Assembly: GCA_023362775.1 (NCBI GenBank)
Contig: JALMGJ010000005.1
Location: 37,629,463-37,693,462 of the forward strand
Direction of reading: 5' to 3'
DNA: 64,000 nt
Origin: Charina bottae
Taxonomy: Eukaryota; Chordata; Lepidosauria; Squamata; Charinaidae
Shown: positions 53,821-64,000 of the stretch, piece by piece
Numbering within the stretch: the first letter of the stretch is position 1
Layout: the number at the start of each line of letters is the position of its first letter
The notes under the pieces: model-generated
Told to the model about the DNA's origin: nothing
The model's input: the letters and a program-made list of their open reading frames with translations, nothing else
The model's database searches: none
Made by a program: the position numbers and the translations under genes

Positions 53821-56800
53821 ACCCCCTTCATGGATCACTGCCTTGTCGTGGCGAAGGGGCTTGCGTAACTCAATGAAGTCAGGTCAAGATGAACAGGTCA
53901 TGATGGAGAGTTCTGACAAAACGTGGTCCACTGGAGGAGGAAATGGCAACCCACTCCAGTATCCTTGCCAAGAAAACCCCATGGACAGTATCAAAAGTCT
54001 AAAAGATATGACGCCAGAAGATAAGCCCCTCAGGTCGGAAGGTGTCCAATATGCTACTGGGGAAGAGCGGAGGGCAATTCCGAGTAGCTCCAGAAAGAGT
54101 GAAGAGGCTGGGCCAAAACCGAAAGGACGCTCAGTTGTGGATGTGTCTGGAAGTGGAAGGAAAGTCCGATGCTGTAAAGAACAATATTGCATAGGAACCT
54201 GGAATGTAAGATCTATGAATCAAGGTAAGCTGGATGTGGTCAAACATGAGATGACAAGATTGAACATCGACATCTTGGGAATCAGCGAACTAAAATGGAC
54301 AGGAATAGGCGAATTTAATTCAGGTGACCATTATATATACTACTGTGGACAAGAATCCCTTAGAAGAAATGGAGTAGCCCTCATAGTCAATAAAAGAGTG
54401 GGAAAGGCAGTACTGGGGTACAACCTCAAAAACGACAGAATGATCTCAGTTCGAATCCAAGGCAAACCATTCAACATCACAGTAATCCAAGTCTATGCCC
54501 CAACCACTGATGCTGAAGAAGTTGAAGTCGACCAGTTCTATGAAGACCTACAACACCTTCTAGAACTAACACCCAAAAAAGATGTCCTTTTCATCATAGG
54601 GGACTGGAATGCTAAAGTAGGAAGTCAAGAAATAACCGGAATAACAGGCAAGTTCGGCCTTGGAGTACAAAATGAAGTAGGGCAAAGGCTAGTAGAGTTT
54701 TGTCAAGAGAACACGCTGGTCATAGCAAACACTCTTTTCCAACAACACAAGAGACGAGTCTACACATGGACATCACCAGATGGTCAATACCGAAATCAGA
54801 TTGATTATATACTTTGCAGCCAAAGATGGAGAAGCTCTATACAATCAGCAAAAACAAGTCCTGGAGCTGACTGTGGCTCAGCTTCTTATCGCAAAATTTA
54901 GGCTTAAATTGAAGAACGTAGGGAAAACCACTAGACCACTCAGGTATGACCTAAATCATATCCCTTATGAATATACAGTGGAGGTGAGGAATAGATTTAA
55001 AGGTTTAGATCTGGTAGACAGAGTGCCTGAAGAACTATGTATGGAGGTTCGTAGCATTGTACAGGAGGCAGCAACTAAAACCATCCCAAAGAAAAAGAAA
55101 TGCAAGAAAGCAAAGTGGCTGTCTGATGAGGCTTTACAAATAGCTGAGGAAAGAAGGAAAGCAAAAGGCAAGGGAGAAAGGGAAAGATATAACCAACTGA
55201 ATGCAGATTTCCAGAGAATAGCAAGGAGAGATAAGAAGGCCTTCTTAAATGAACAATGCAAAGAAATCAAGGAAAACAATAGAAGGGGAAGACTAGAGAT
55301 CTCTTCAAGGAAATCGGAGATATCAAGGGAATGTTTTGTGCAAAGATGGGCATGATAAAGGACAAAAAAGGCAGGGACCTAACAGAAGCAAAAGAGATTA
55401 AGAAGAGGTGGCAAGAATACACAGAAGAACTATACAAGAAAGATCTTAATGTCCCTGATAAATACGATGGTGTGGTCACCGACCTTAAGCCGGACATCCT
55501 AGAGAGTGAAGTCAAGTGGGCCTTAGGAAGCATTACTAACAACAAAGCTAGCGGAGAAGACAGTATCCCAGCTGAGCTACAGTATTAAAAATCCTAAAAG
55601 ATGATGCTGTTAAAGTGCTGCACTCAATATGCCAACAAATTTGGAAAACTCAGCAGTGGTCACAGGATTGGAAAAAGTCAGTTTACATTCCAATTCCAAA
55701 GAAGGGCAATGCCAAAGAATGCTCAAACTACCGTACAATTGTGCTCATTTGACATGCTAGCAAGGTTATGCTCAAAATCCTACAAGCTAGGCTTCAGCAG
55801 TATGTGAACCGAGAACAACCAGAAGTGCAAGCTGGGTTTCGAAGATGCAGAGGAACTAGAGATCAGATTGCCAACATTCGCTGGATCATGGAAAAAGCAA
55901 GAGAGTTCCAGAAAAATATCTACTTCTGCTTCATTGACTACGCTAAAGCCTTTGATTGTGTGGATCACAACAAACTGTGGCAAATTCTTAAAGAGATGGG
56001 AGTACCAGACCACCTTACCTGTCTCCTGAGTAACCTGTATGCGGGTCAAGAAGCAACAGTTAGAACCGGACATGGAACAACCGACTGGTTCAAAATTGGG
56101 AAAGGAGTACGACAAGGCTGTATATTATCACCCTGCTTATTTAACTTATATGCAGAGTACATCATGAGAAATGCCGGGCTGGATGAATCACAAGCCGGAG
56201 TTAAGATTGCCCGGAGAAATATCAACAACCTCAGATATGCAGACGATACCACCCTAATGGCAGAAAGCGAAGAGGAACTAAAGAGCCTCTTGATGAGGGT
56301 GAAAGAGGAGAGTGCAAAAGCTGGGTTGAAACTCAACATTAAAAAACTCAGATCATGGCATCTGGCCCCATCACTTCCTGGCAAATAGAAGCGGAAGAAA
56401 TGGAAGCAGTGACAGATTTTATTTTCTTGGGCTCCAAGATCACCGCAGACGGTGACTGCAGCCATGAAATTAAAAGACACTTGCTCCTTGGGAGGAAAGC
56501 TATGGCAAACCTAGACAGCATATTAAAAAGCAGAGACATCACCTTGCTGACAAAGGTCCGTATAGTTAAAGCTATGGTTTTCCCAGTAGTAATGTATGGC
56601 TGTGAGAGTTGGACCATAAGGAAGGCTGAGCGCCGAAGAATTGATGCTTTCGAACTGTGGTGCTGGAGAAGACTCTTGAGAGTCCCTTGGACTGCAAGGA
56701 GGTCAAATCAAGTCAATCCTAAAGGAAATCAACCCTGACTGCTCATTGGAAGGACAGATACTGAAGCTGAAGCTCAAATACTTTGGCCACCTAATGCGAA

Positions 56801-57020
56801 GAGAGGACTCACTGGAAAAGACCCTGATGCTGGGAAAGACTGAAGGCAAAAGGAGAAGGGGACGGCAGAGGATGAGATGGTTAGATAGCATCACCGATGT
56901 AATGAACATGAATTTGAGTAAACTCCGGGAGACAGTGGAGGACAGAAAGCCCTGGCATGCTATGGTCCATTAGGTCACGAAGAGTTGGACACGACTAAAC
57001 GACTGAACAACAACAACAAA
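53821..57020 (+). pseudogene. Nearly full-length BovB (RTE) LINE, inactive
   Basis: Starts CCCCCTTCATGGATCACTGC and ends AGTTGGACACGACTAAACGA with AACAACAACAAC, about 3.2 kb. The AP-endonuclease is at 54180-54890 (IGTWNVRSMNQGKLDVVKHE, ELKWTGIG, FIIGDWNAKVG, YTWTSPDGQYRNQIDYIL). The SDH motif is lost by a small deletion near 54873, where the frame also changes. The RT runs 55770-56340 (FIDYAKAFDCVDHNKLW; GVRQGCILSPCLFNLYAEYI; YADDTTLMAES). The C-terminal region follows (FIFLGSKITADGDCSHEIKR, VFPVVMYGCESWT, MLGKTEGKRRRGRQRMRWLD). Frame breaks lie near 54880, 55320, 55590, 56345 and 56730, with TGA at about 55751. The encoded enzyme nicked DNA and copied the element's RNA; this copy cannot. Confidence 0.94.
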
Positions 57021-58084
57021 TAATTTGTTGCTTTTGAAATTTTCCAAATGTCTAGATACATCAAATGAATCCCCTAAGGTTTCTCTTATAGTTTTGCATG
57101 ATGTTTAATATAGTCTACAAATACTAATTTGACAGTTGTGTCCTGATTTTTTAAAACATTCATTACTATGAGCAGTTACTTTGAGTACTGGAGATCATAA
57201 AATATTTCAACCCAATTTTTCAACTTTTATTTTTCTCTATTGAAAAAAACCCTCATATTAAATGCCTTTATCTTAAAGAAGAAGAAGAAGAAAGGTAGGT
57301 GGTGGTATAAATCCACATTGCCTATTAATTACGGTAGGACTCTGAGGAGGTTGCATAATGTTAGTGCTCAGGGGTTATTTTTGAAGTGGCTATAAGATCT
57401 TACTGTATACTAGAAGTGGCATCACCATGAATATCAGAGCAGAAAAACTTAACTATAATTTTGTACAGAGAGGAATTCTGTAACTACAGTGCATAAATTA
57501 CAAGCTACATCTTCATATTTATTTAACCATGGATAATGAGTAGAGGTTGTCTTACAAATGAGTCAAATAATCACTGCTTTTTCAGCCAATTTCTGATTTG
57601 TTTTTTCCCTTCTACTGGTATCCAGAACTGCAAACAACCTATAAGCACTAAAGAATTGTTTTGCTTGTATGCAGTTTTGTTCATTGAATAGGATGTTAGG
57701 GTTCTTTTTTGTGGAGGCTGTGATTGGGATGTTTCAGCGGGGTACCTTTTCCTATATGGGTGTTTCGGTGGATGTTGCTTATATGTGTTTTTTCTGAATA
57801 TCACTGTTTTTGAAATTATATTCTGTTGTTCTTTATGTTGGAAGATATGTAAGTTGAAATTAATAACTTAGATTCCATTCCTAACTTGTACTCCCAGAGG
57901 AGTTGAACTTCAAAAAAAGGCTATCCAGCATAAGAATGAGGAATTCAGCAAGGGATGGAGAGGGGAGCAAGTGAAAACACTTTGAGAATGTGGTTCATTT
58001 TTAGCTGTTTTTGCTTCGCACTTTTGTGAATTGATGGAAAATTTAGGAAGGGCACCAAAGCAATTGAGTGTAGCTAAACAAATT

Positions 58085-59262
58085 TATGGCTGTGAGAGTT
58101 GGACCATAAGGAAGGCTGAGCACCAAAGAATTGATGCTTTCGAGCTGTGGTGCTGGAGAAGACTCTTAAGAGTCCCTTGGACTGCAAGGAGGTAAAATCA
58201 GTCAATCCTAAAGGAAATCAACCCTGACCGCTCATTGGAAGGACAGATGCTGAAGCTGAAGCTCAAATACTTTGGCCACCTAATGCGAAGAGAGGACTCA
58301 CTGGAAAAGACCCTGATGCTGGGAAAGACTGAAGGCAAAAGGAGAAGGGGACGGCAGAGGATGAGATGGTTAGATAGCATCACCGATGTAATGAACAGCT
58401 GAGGAAAGAAGGAAAGCAAAAGGCAAGGGAGAAAGGGAAAGATATATACCAACTGAATGCAGATTTCCAGAGAATAGTAAGGAGAGATAAGAAGGCCTTC
58501 TTAAATGAACAATGCAAAGAAATCGAGGAAAACAATAGAAGGGGAAGACTAGAGATCTCTTCAAGGAAATCGGAGATATCAAGGGAACCTTTTGTGCAAA
58601 GATGGGCATGATAAAGGACAAAAAAGGCAGGGACCTAACAGAAGCAGAAGAGATTAAGAAGAGGTGGCAAGAATACACAGAAGAACTATACAAGAAAGAT
58701 CTTAATGTCCCTGATAAATACGATGGTGTGGTCACTGACCTTAAGCTGGACATCCTAGAGAGTGAAGTCAAGTGGGCCTTAGGAAGCATTACTAACAACA
58801 AAGCTAGCGGAGAAGACAGTATCCCAGCTGAGCTATTTAAAATCCTAAAAGATGATGCTGTTAAAGCGCTGCACTCAATATGCCAACAAATTTGGAAAAC
58901 TCAACAGTGGCCACAGGATTGGAAAAGGTCAGTTTACGTTCCAATTCCAAAGAAGGGCAATGCCAAAGAATGTTCAAACTACCATACAATTGCGCTCATT
59001 TGACATGTTAGCAAGGTTATGCTCAAAATCCTACAAGCTAAGCTTCAGCAGTATGTGAACCGAGAACTACCAGAAGTGCAAGCTGGGTTTCGAAGAGGCA
59101 GAGGAACTAGAGATCAGATTGCCAACATTCGCTGGATCATGGAAAAAGCAAGAGAGTTCCAGAAAAACATCTACTTCTGCTTCATTGACTACGCTAAAGC
59201 CTTTGAGCCTATGGTCCATGAGGTCACGAAGAGTCAGACACGACTAAATGAACAACAACAAT
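58085..59262 (+). pseudogene. Rearranged BovB fragment (segments out of order)
   Basis: Three BovB segments in the order C-terminus, middle, tail. 58085-58396 equals 56595-56908 (CESWT to ITDVMN). 58397-59204 equals about 55142-55952 (from SAEERRK to YAKAFD). 59205-59262 equals the 3' end from 56960 (LVHEVTKSRTRLNE). Both junctions are sharp. It carries the same TGA in CATTTGACATG as the copy at 55.75 kb. Confidence 0.9.
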
Positions 59263-59617
59263 ATATTAACAGTGTTTGTTACATGAACACACTCTAAGAA
59301 GAGAGATGTCTTAAGTTTATTTATGCATGTAAATAATAAATAACTGATGTATATATGTATGCATGGAATTGATATCTTGGCTTATATTCAGGAGTTCAAG
59401 GCAGGATATACTGTATAATACTCCCTCTTCCTGTTTTTCTCTACAGCAAGAACCACATGATGTAATTTCGGCTGAGAGAGAATGACTAGCCCAATGTGGT
59501 AGGTACACAAGACCAAGGAAGCAAGATCTACACAAATTTCAGTAAGATATCTTGTAATGCTTGTCTGGGGTAAATACAGAATCTTGGAAATTAAGATGAA
59601 TTTCCCAGTCTCATTCA

Positions 59618-59705
59618 CTGCTGGCTCTTCGGCTAACAAACGGAGATGAGCACCGGCCCCTAGAGTCGGACACGACTGTGCAGGGGAAACCTTTACCTTT
59701 ACTTA
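59618..59705 (+). mobile_element. Sauria-type SINE, 3' end only
   Basis: TGGCTCTTCGGCTAACAAAC, GATGAGCACCGGCCCCTAGA and GTCGGACACGACTGTGCAGG with TTTACCTTTAC match the reverse complement of 48345-48440, so this is the 3' end of the same SINE family in + orientation. Confidence 0.85.
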
Positions 59706-60896
59706 GTTAAGGTACTATATGTAATTAATCAGATTTCTCCCCACTTGCACTGAGTTGCCATTTATGAGATAATCTGTCAACTGACTCACTGTCAATGTGT
59801 TCCATCTACAATCTTTCACATCTAAAGTCACCCAGTGAGAATCTAAATGAGTGTGAGAGTTGAAGATGGAGCTAACAGTTCTCAGCTCATATATGGAAAT
59901 TATGTAAATATATGACAGCTACTCAGCTTCAAGACCACCAAGCACCATTCCAAGGGGGAGGGGAGCCATGCATTTAAACTACTGTGGGTATTTGCACTCT
60001 CACTGGCAGCAGGCAATCAACTGTTCTGTATGGCTTCATGCTTCATTCTTGTTTGCAATAAAATTCTTATCTAGCTGAATTGTCTGCGAAGTTTAGCCTA
60101 GGAGTGAAGCTGAGCTGTGAAGCTCTGATTTAACACCAAGTCCTAGTCAAAGGAGGCTGACCATGAGGCATGACTGAAAGAAATATAGATCTGTCTCCAC
60201 AAGCCATGATTTCACAAACAATCCAAAAGGCTGCAATTGGAGCAATCAATGATGGCTTCGTCCCAAAGATTACTTTGATTTGAGAATAGACATATCAGTC
60301 ACCAAATTCAATCTTCCTCTTCCTCCATCCTCCCTCCCTCCCACCAAGGAATTTACCTAAGTGTTAAAATGAGGTTTAATACCTGCCCTTTGCAGTATTG
60401 CACAGCTCCAACATGTGTATCAGAGGCAGAACGTTGCCAAGGATTTTGAATCAGGAACAGAGCATGTTAAGAGACATCCATCTCACCTCCAGTGAATTAA
60501 AAACTACCCCAAATTGTCACCAACTGCAATGGGTTCAGGCTTTGCCACTAATGAGATCAAGCAACCAGGTGTAATAATTTCAGCTTTGTATGAGGTGCAG
60601 AAATGTATGCCAGTTCACAGTGCAATGGCTAATTTGCTCTGCGTCATAAGACTACTATGCAATGTGCACTTGCCCTAACGTTCAGCTGCAGACATTGCCA
60701 TCATTTATTCTAATTTAACCCATGTCTTTTCTGAGTTATTAGGTATATGATGGAAAGAACTACTTTTAGTTGGATTTTATACTACTGGCCATACCTGTTC
60801 AATTTCATGAAAATGTTAATATTCTTGTCACTTTTCTCTATAAAATTCTAGTTTTTCCTTATGTAATCATTACTTTGAAACAGAGCTGCTTTATAC

Positions 60897-61015
60897 CTTT
60901 TGCACAGCAAAGGGATCCCGCTGTTCATTGTCCAGATACTTTTCGAGGTTAAAGAATGTATTATAAAATACATGAGCCATTCTACATCTCTTCAAATCTC
61001 GCAGAGTAACTCTTC
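60897..61015 (-). CDS. PPP2R3A: PPP2R3A, third-to-last coding exon
   Basis: 119 bp between acceptor GGTTTTTCAG (ending 61016) and donor CAAAAG|GTATAA (60897/60896). The first two bases complete a codon, then RVTLRDLKRCRMAHVFYNTF and FNLEKYLDNEQRDPFAVQK, matching the B'' family block TLRDLKRCRMAHxFYDTFFN...DPFAVQK. It ends in phase 0 and joins DVEND in the next exon. The upstream exons are beyond the right edge. Confidence 0.97.
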
Positions 61016-61401
61016 CTGAAAAACCAGCATATATATTTTACTAGCAGTCAACAGTTTTAGTGGATTGGGACAAAAAAGTCCCTAGCTCACAGATCACATA
61101 ACAATATTTAAAGATTTGTAAAGGAGAGTAAGAGCATCTTTCAAAACTAAGTCACATGTTCTCTTAGCAGGTTTACTTCCAAAACAACTTGATTGATTTT
61201 GTCCACTCAGTTTGAATCAGTGTATGCCAACCTGATCATGTGAACTTGCCACAAGCCTTTTCCATGAATAATGATATAAAATTTCATGTTCTACAGATGC
61301 CAAGCAAGATGGTTGACTTGTGTTTATAAACAAAGGGACTTCTTACCTGTAGTTTGAAATGTAGCTACAGTTAGTAGAATAACTGTAGATACTGGCTCTA
61401 A

Positions 61402-61406
61402 CATCA

Positions 61407-61448
<42 letters not shown>

Positions 61449-61449
61449 G
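61402..61449. repeat. (ATT)n microsatellite
   Basis: About 15 ATT units near the 3' end of the LINE that starts at 61516 and reads leftwards. Confidence 0.93.
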
Positions 61450-61515
61450 ACTCCCAAACTCCTAAGGACTCTTGGTGGTTTATTGATAAGATACATAAGA
61501 AACAATAAACATTCA

Positions 61516-64000
61516 TCATTCATTGGCGATCACTCGTAGCCGAGTAAGATTGTCTTCCAAAGGTAAAATTTTAACGGTGAATCCGTAAGTGGCTATAAAG
61601 GCCAATTCTGGATCCGCACAACCTCCCACAATGAGGGCATAGGTTTCCGGGTGGGAGACGGTCATGATGAGGGTTTGCCTGACGTGCCTTCCTTTTAGCT
61701 CTCTTCTCCTTTTCGCCCTGTACTTGTGCTTCTTCAAAGTCCATAGCGCCATTAATAAAGGCTGACCTCCAATTGAAACGCTCATGAGTTAGGGCTTCCC
61801 AGTTCTCAATGCTGATATTACATTTTTTTTAAATTAGCTTTGAGAGTATCTTTGAATCTCTTTTGCTGTCCACCAATATTCCGTTTTCCATTCTTAAGTT
61901 GGGAGTAAAGTAGCTGCTTTGGAAGACGATGGTCAGGCATTCGAACAACATGACCAGTCCAGCGAAGTTGATGTTGGATGATCATTGTTTCAATGCTGGT
62001 GGTTTTCGCTTCTTCTAATACGCTAACATTAGTCCGCCTATCTTCCCAAGTAATTTGCAGAATTTTTCGGAGGCAGCGTTGATGGAATCTTTCAAGAAGT
62101 TGGAGGTGGCGTTTGTAGAGGGTCCATGTTTCACAGGCGTACAGAAGGGTTGGTAGTACAATGGCTTTGTAAACAAGCATTTTGGTCTCCCTGCGAATGT
62201 CCCGATCCTCAAACACTCTACGCTTCATTCGGGAGAAAGCTACACTCGCAGAGCTCAGGCGATGCTGAATTTCAGCGTCGATGTCGGCTTTTGTTGATAG
62301 ATGGCTGCCGAGATAAGAAAAGTGGTCGACATTTTCTAGTGACACACCTTTAAGCTGGATTGATGGCGCTGCAGAGGGATTGGTTCGAACTTGCTGGTAA
62401 AGCACTTTGGTTTTTTTAATGTTAATCGAGAGGCCGAGCTTTTCATATGCTTCTGCAAAGATGTTTAGGATAGTTTGAAGATCTTCCTCGGAGTGTGCAC
62501 AGACTACGTTATCATCAGCATATTGAAGTTCTATAACAGAAGTTGCAATTACCTTATTTTTTGCTTTCAGCCTACTAAGATTAAAAAGCTTTCCATCTGT
62601 TCGATATATAATTTCTACACCAGTAGGAAGTTTCTCTTCAACAAGGTGCATAATCATAGCGATGAAGATAGCGAATAAGGTTGGAGCAATAACACATCCC
62701 TGTTTAACGCCGGATTCCACTTTAAATGGATCGCTTTGAGAGCCATTGTTATTCAGGATTGTTGCCATCATGTCGTCATGGAGTAACCGCAAGATGTTCA
62801 CAAATTTATCAGGGCATCCGATTTTCAGAAGGATGGTCCAGAGAGCAGTACGATTTACAGTATCAAAAGCTTTAGTCAGATCAATAAACGCCATGTACAG
62901 AGGGCGGTTTTGCTCCTTGCATTTTTCTTGAAGCTGTCGTGCAGTGAAGATCATATCCACTGTTCCCCTGGAAGGGCGGAAGCCATTTTGCGTTTCAGGG
63001 AGGATGTCTTCTGATACAGATAGGAGACGGTTTGCAATGATCTTTGCCAGGATTTTGCCTGCTGTGGCTAGAAGGGAGATGCCTCGGTAGTTTCCACAGT
63101 CTGTTCTATCACCCTTTTTAAAGAGAGTGATAATTATGGCATCCCTAAAGTCTGCTGGAATCTCCTCCCTCATCCAGATTTTTTCGATGAGCTTATGAAG
63201 TTGTTGTGTAAGTTCAGGCCCGCCTTCTTTAAAGACTTCAGCAGGAATCCCATCAGGTCCACTAGCTTTGTTATTTTTCATTTGTTTAGTGGCTTTACTG
63301 ACTTCCTCCAAACTAGGGGGTACTGCAAGCTCATTTCTTATTTGTTTTTGTGGGATTTGCAAGAAGACTTCGTCAGCCACAGTAGAGTGACGATTAAGGA
63401 GATTGTAGTAATGCTCTTTCCAGCGCAGTGCAATAGACTCTTTGTCCTTTAGAAGTTTAGCACCATCTACTGAGCGTAAGGGATTTGTACCATGGTTTGT
63501 TGGTCCATAGATGGCCTTTATGGCATTAAAAAAGCCCCGTGCATCGTGAGCATCTGCAAAATGTTGGGTTTCTTGGGCTTTTTTTATCCACCATATGTTC
63601 TTAAGTTCTCTAGTTCGTCTTTGGACTTCTGCTTTTGCACTGGCGTAGATTTTTTTCTTAACGGCACAGTTAATATCTTTTTGCCATATCTGGAAGGCTT
63701 TCCTTTTCTTGTCAATAATATGTTCAATCTCACTATCGTTCTCATCAAACCAGTCCTGATGTCTCTTAGTCTGGTATCCGATAGTTTGTTCACAGGCTGA
63801 AATGATAGAAGTCTTCAATTTAATCCAGTGTTCCTCAACATTTTCAGGAAGTTCCATAGGCAGATGTTCCTTGAGAGTTGATTGAAAGCAAGCTCGTTTC
63901 ATAGGATCTTGAAGGGCCAGTGTATTCATTTTACGCCTTGGTTTTCTTCCTTGGAGCCTACGATGAGGGACAATCTTTATGGCCATCGTGGATCGAATTA
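61516..64000 (-). mobile_element. Nearly intact RTE-like LINE, 3' two thirds; continues beyond the window
   Basis: One long - strand ORF covers almost the entire segment. The 3' UTR after the presumed stop codon (TAA at 61573-61571) is only about 55 nt and ends in CATT repeats. The 5' part with the endonuclease must lie beyond 64000. The sequence is far less decayed than any other LINE here. Its 3' end recurs as a fragment at 40410-40471. Confidence 0.9.
61571..64000 (-). pseudogene. RTE-like LINE polyprotein: reverse transcriptase plus C-terminal zinc finger, one frameshift
   Basis: The frame is open from the window edge (no stop before 64000) to TAA at 61818. Linker: RRLQGRKPRRKMNT and FEEG-like acidic/basic stretches. 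RT: NNKASGPDGIPAEVF (63230-63275), GDRTDCGNYRGISLLAT, ETQNGFRPSRGTVDMIF, AFIDLTKAFDTVNRTALW (motif A), SGVKQGCVIAPTLFAIFIAM (motif B), LQYADDNVVCAHSEEDL (motif C, YADD intact). Then DHFSYLGSHLSTKADIDAEI, YACETWTLYKRHL and HQLRWTGHVVRM. The frame ends prematurely at an A8 run (61823-61830 on the + strand, T8). In the next frame about 85 more codons follow without a stop, ending in a C2H2-type finger (CPHCGRLC and SHLRIH). The protein would reverse-transcribe the element RNA at the target site. Confidence 0.88.

Larger units (their letters stand above)
51898..60896 (-). other. PPP2R3A: PPP2R3A intron, repeat-rich
   Basis: About 9 kb holding a solo LTR, a TA-type DNA transposon, a palindromic PLE, a nearly full-length BovB, a rearranged BovB and a SINE 3' end. 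The stretches 53260-53820, 57021-58084 and 59706-60896 show nothing recognised. Confidence 0.85.

Overview
This is vertebrate nuclear DNA, most likely from a squamate reptile (lizard or snake; the species cannot be told). There are two split protein-coding genes with canonical GT/AG splice sites, a CpG-island promoter, and very many transposable elements. The repeat mix points to squamates: BovB (RTE) LINEs, a tRNA-derived SINE with a BovB-like tail (Sauria SINE type), MIR-like CORE-SINEs, L2/CR1 LINEs, Penelope-like elements (PLEs), hAT and Tc1 DNA transposons.

Genes: MSL2 (MSL complex E3 ubiquitin ligase) is complete on the + strand. Its CpG-island promoter lies at about 7470-8560, coding exon 1 at 8283-8427, an intron of about 22.9 kb follows, and coding exon 2 is 31301-32880. 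The two exons give 574 residues. The last three coding exons of PPP2R3A (PP2A B'' regulatory subunit) lie on the - strand at 61015-60897, 51897-51791 and 50031-49935; the rest of that gene is beyond the right edge. The two genes are tail to tail. From memory this matches the order PPP2R3A-MSL2 in other amniotes. No exon of any other host gene was recognised.

Layout: 1-7470 is intergenic and repeat-rich (BovB fragment carrying a PLE piece, SINEs, a complete but broken Tc1 element, two fold-back hAT MITEs, L2). 8428-31300 is MSL2 intron 1, holding PLE insertions, a hAT transposon with a broken transposase, more hAT MITEs, L2 LINEs and a TA-flanked DNA transposon. 32881-37150 is almost repeat-free and probably holds the MSL2 3' UTR. 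37150-49934 is intergenic plus the PPP2R3A 3' UTR. 49935-64000 is the PPP2R3A end, with introns holding a solo LTR, a palindromic PLE, a nearly full-length BovB, a scrambled BovB, and a nearly intact RTE-like LINE running off the right edge.

The most unusual signal is a set of four PLE insertions (11650-13367, 18893-19472, 29139-29552, 53012-53258). Each is flanked by its own direct repeat of 11-16 bp and is built as two inverted copies of the same PLE 3' end joined in the middle. In each, one arm is about 35 nt longer than the other, and each arm carries a hammerhead-ribozyme-like core. This looks like one insertion event in which both target ends were extended from PLE 3' termini. A second signal is a group of hAT-type elements whose 8-bp target duplications nearly all have TA at the centre.
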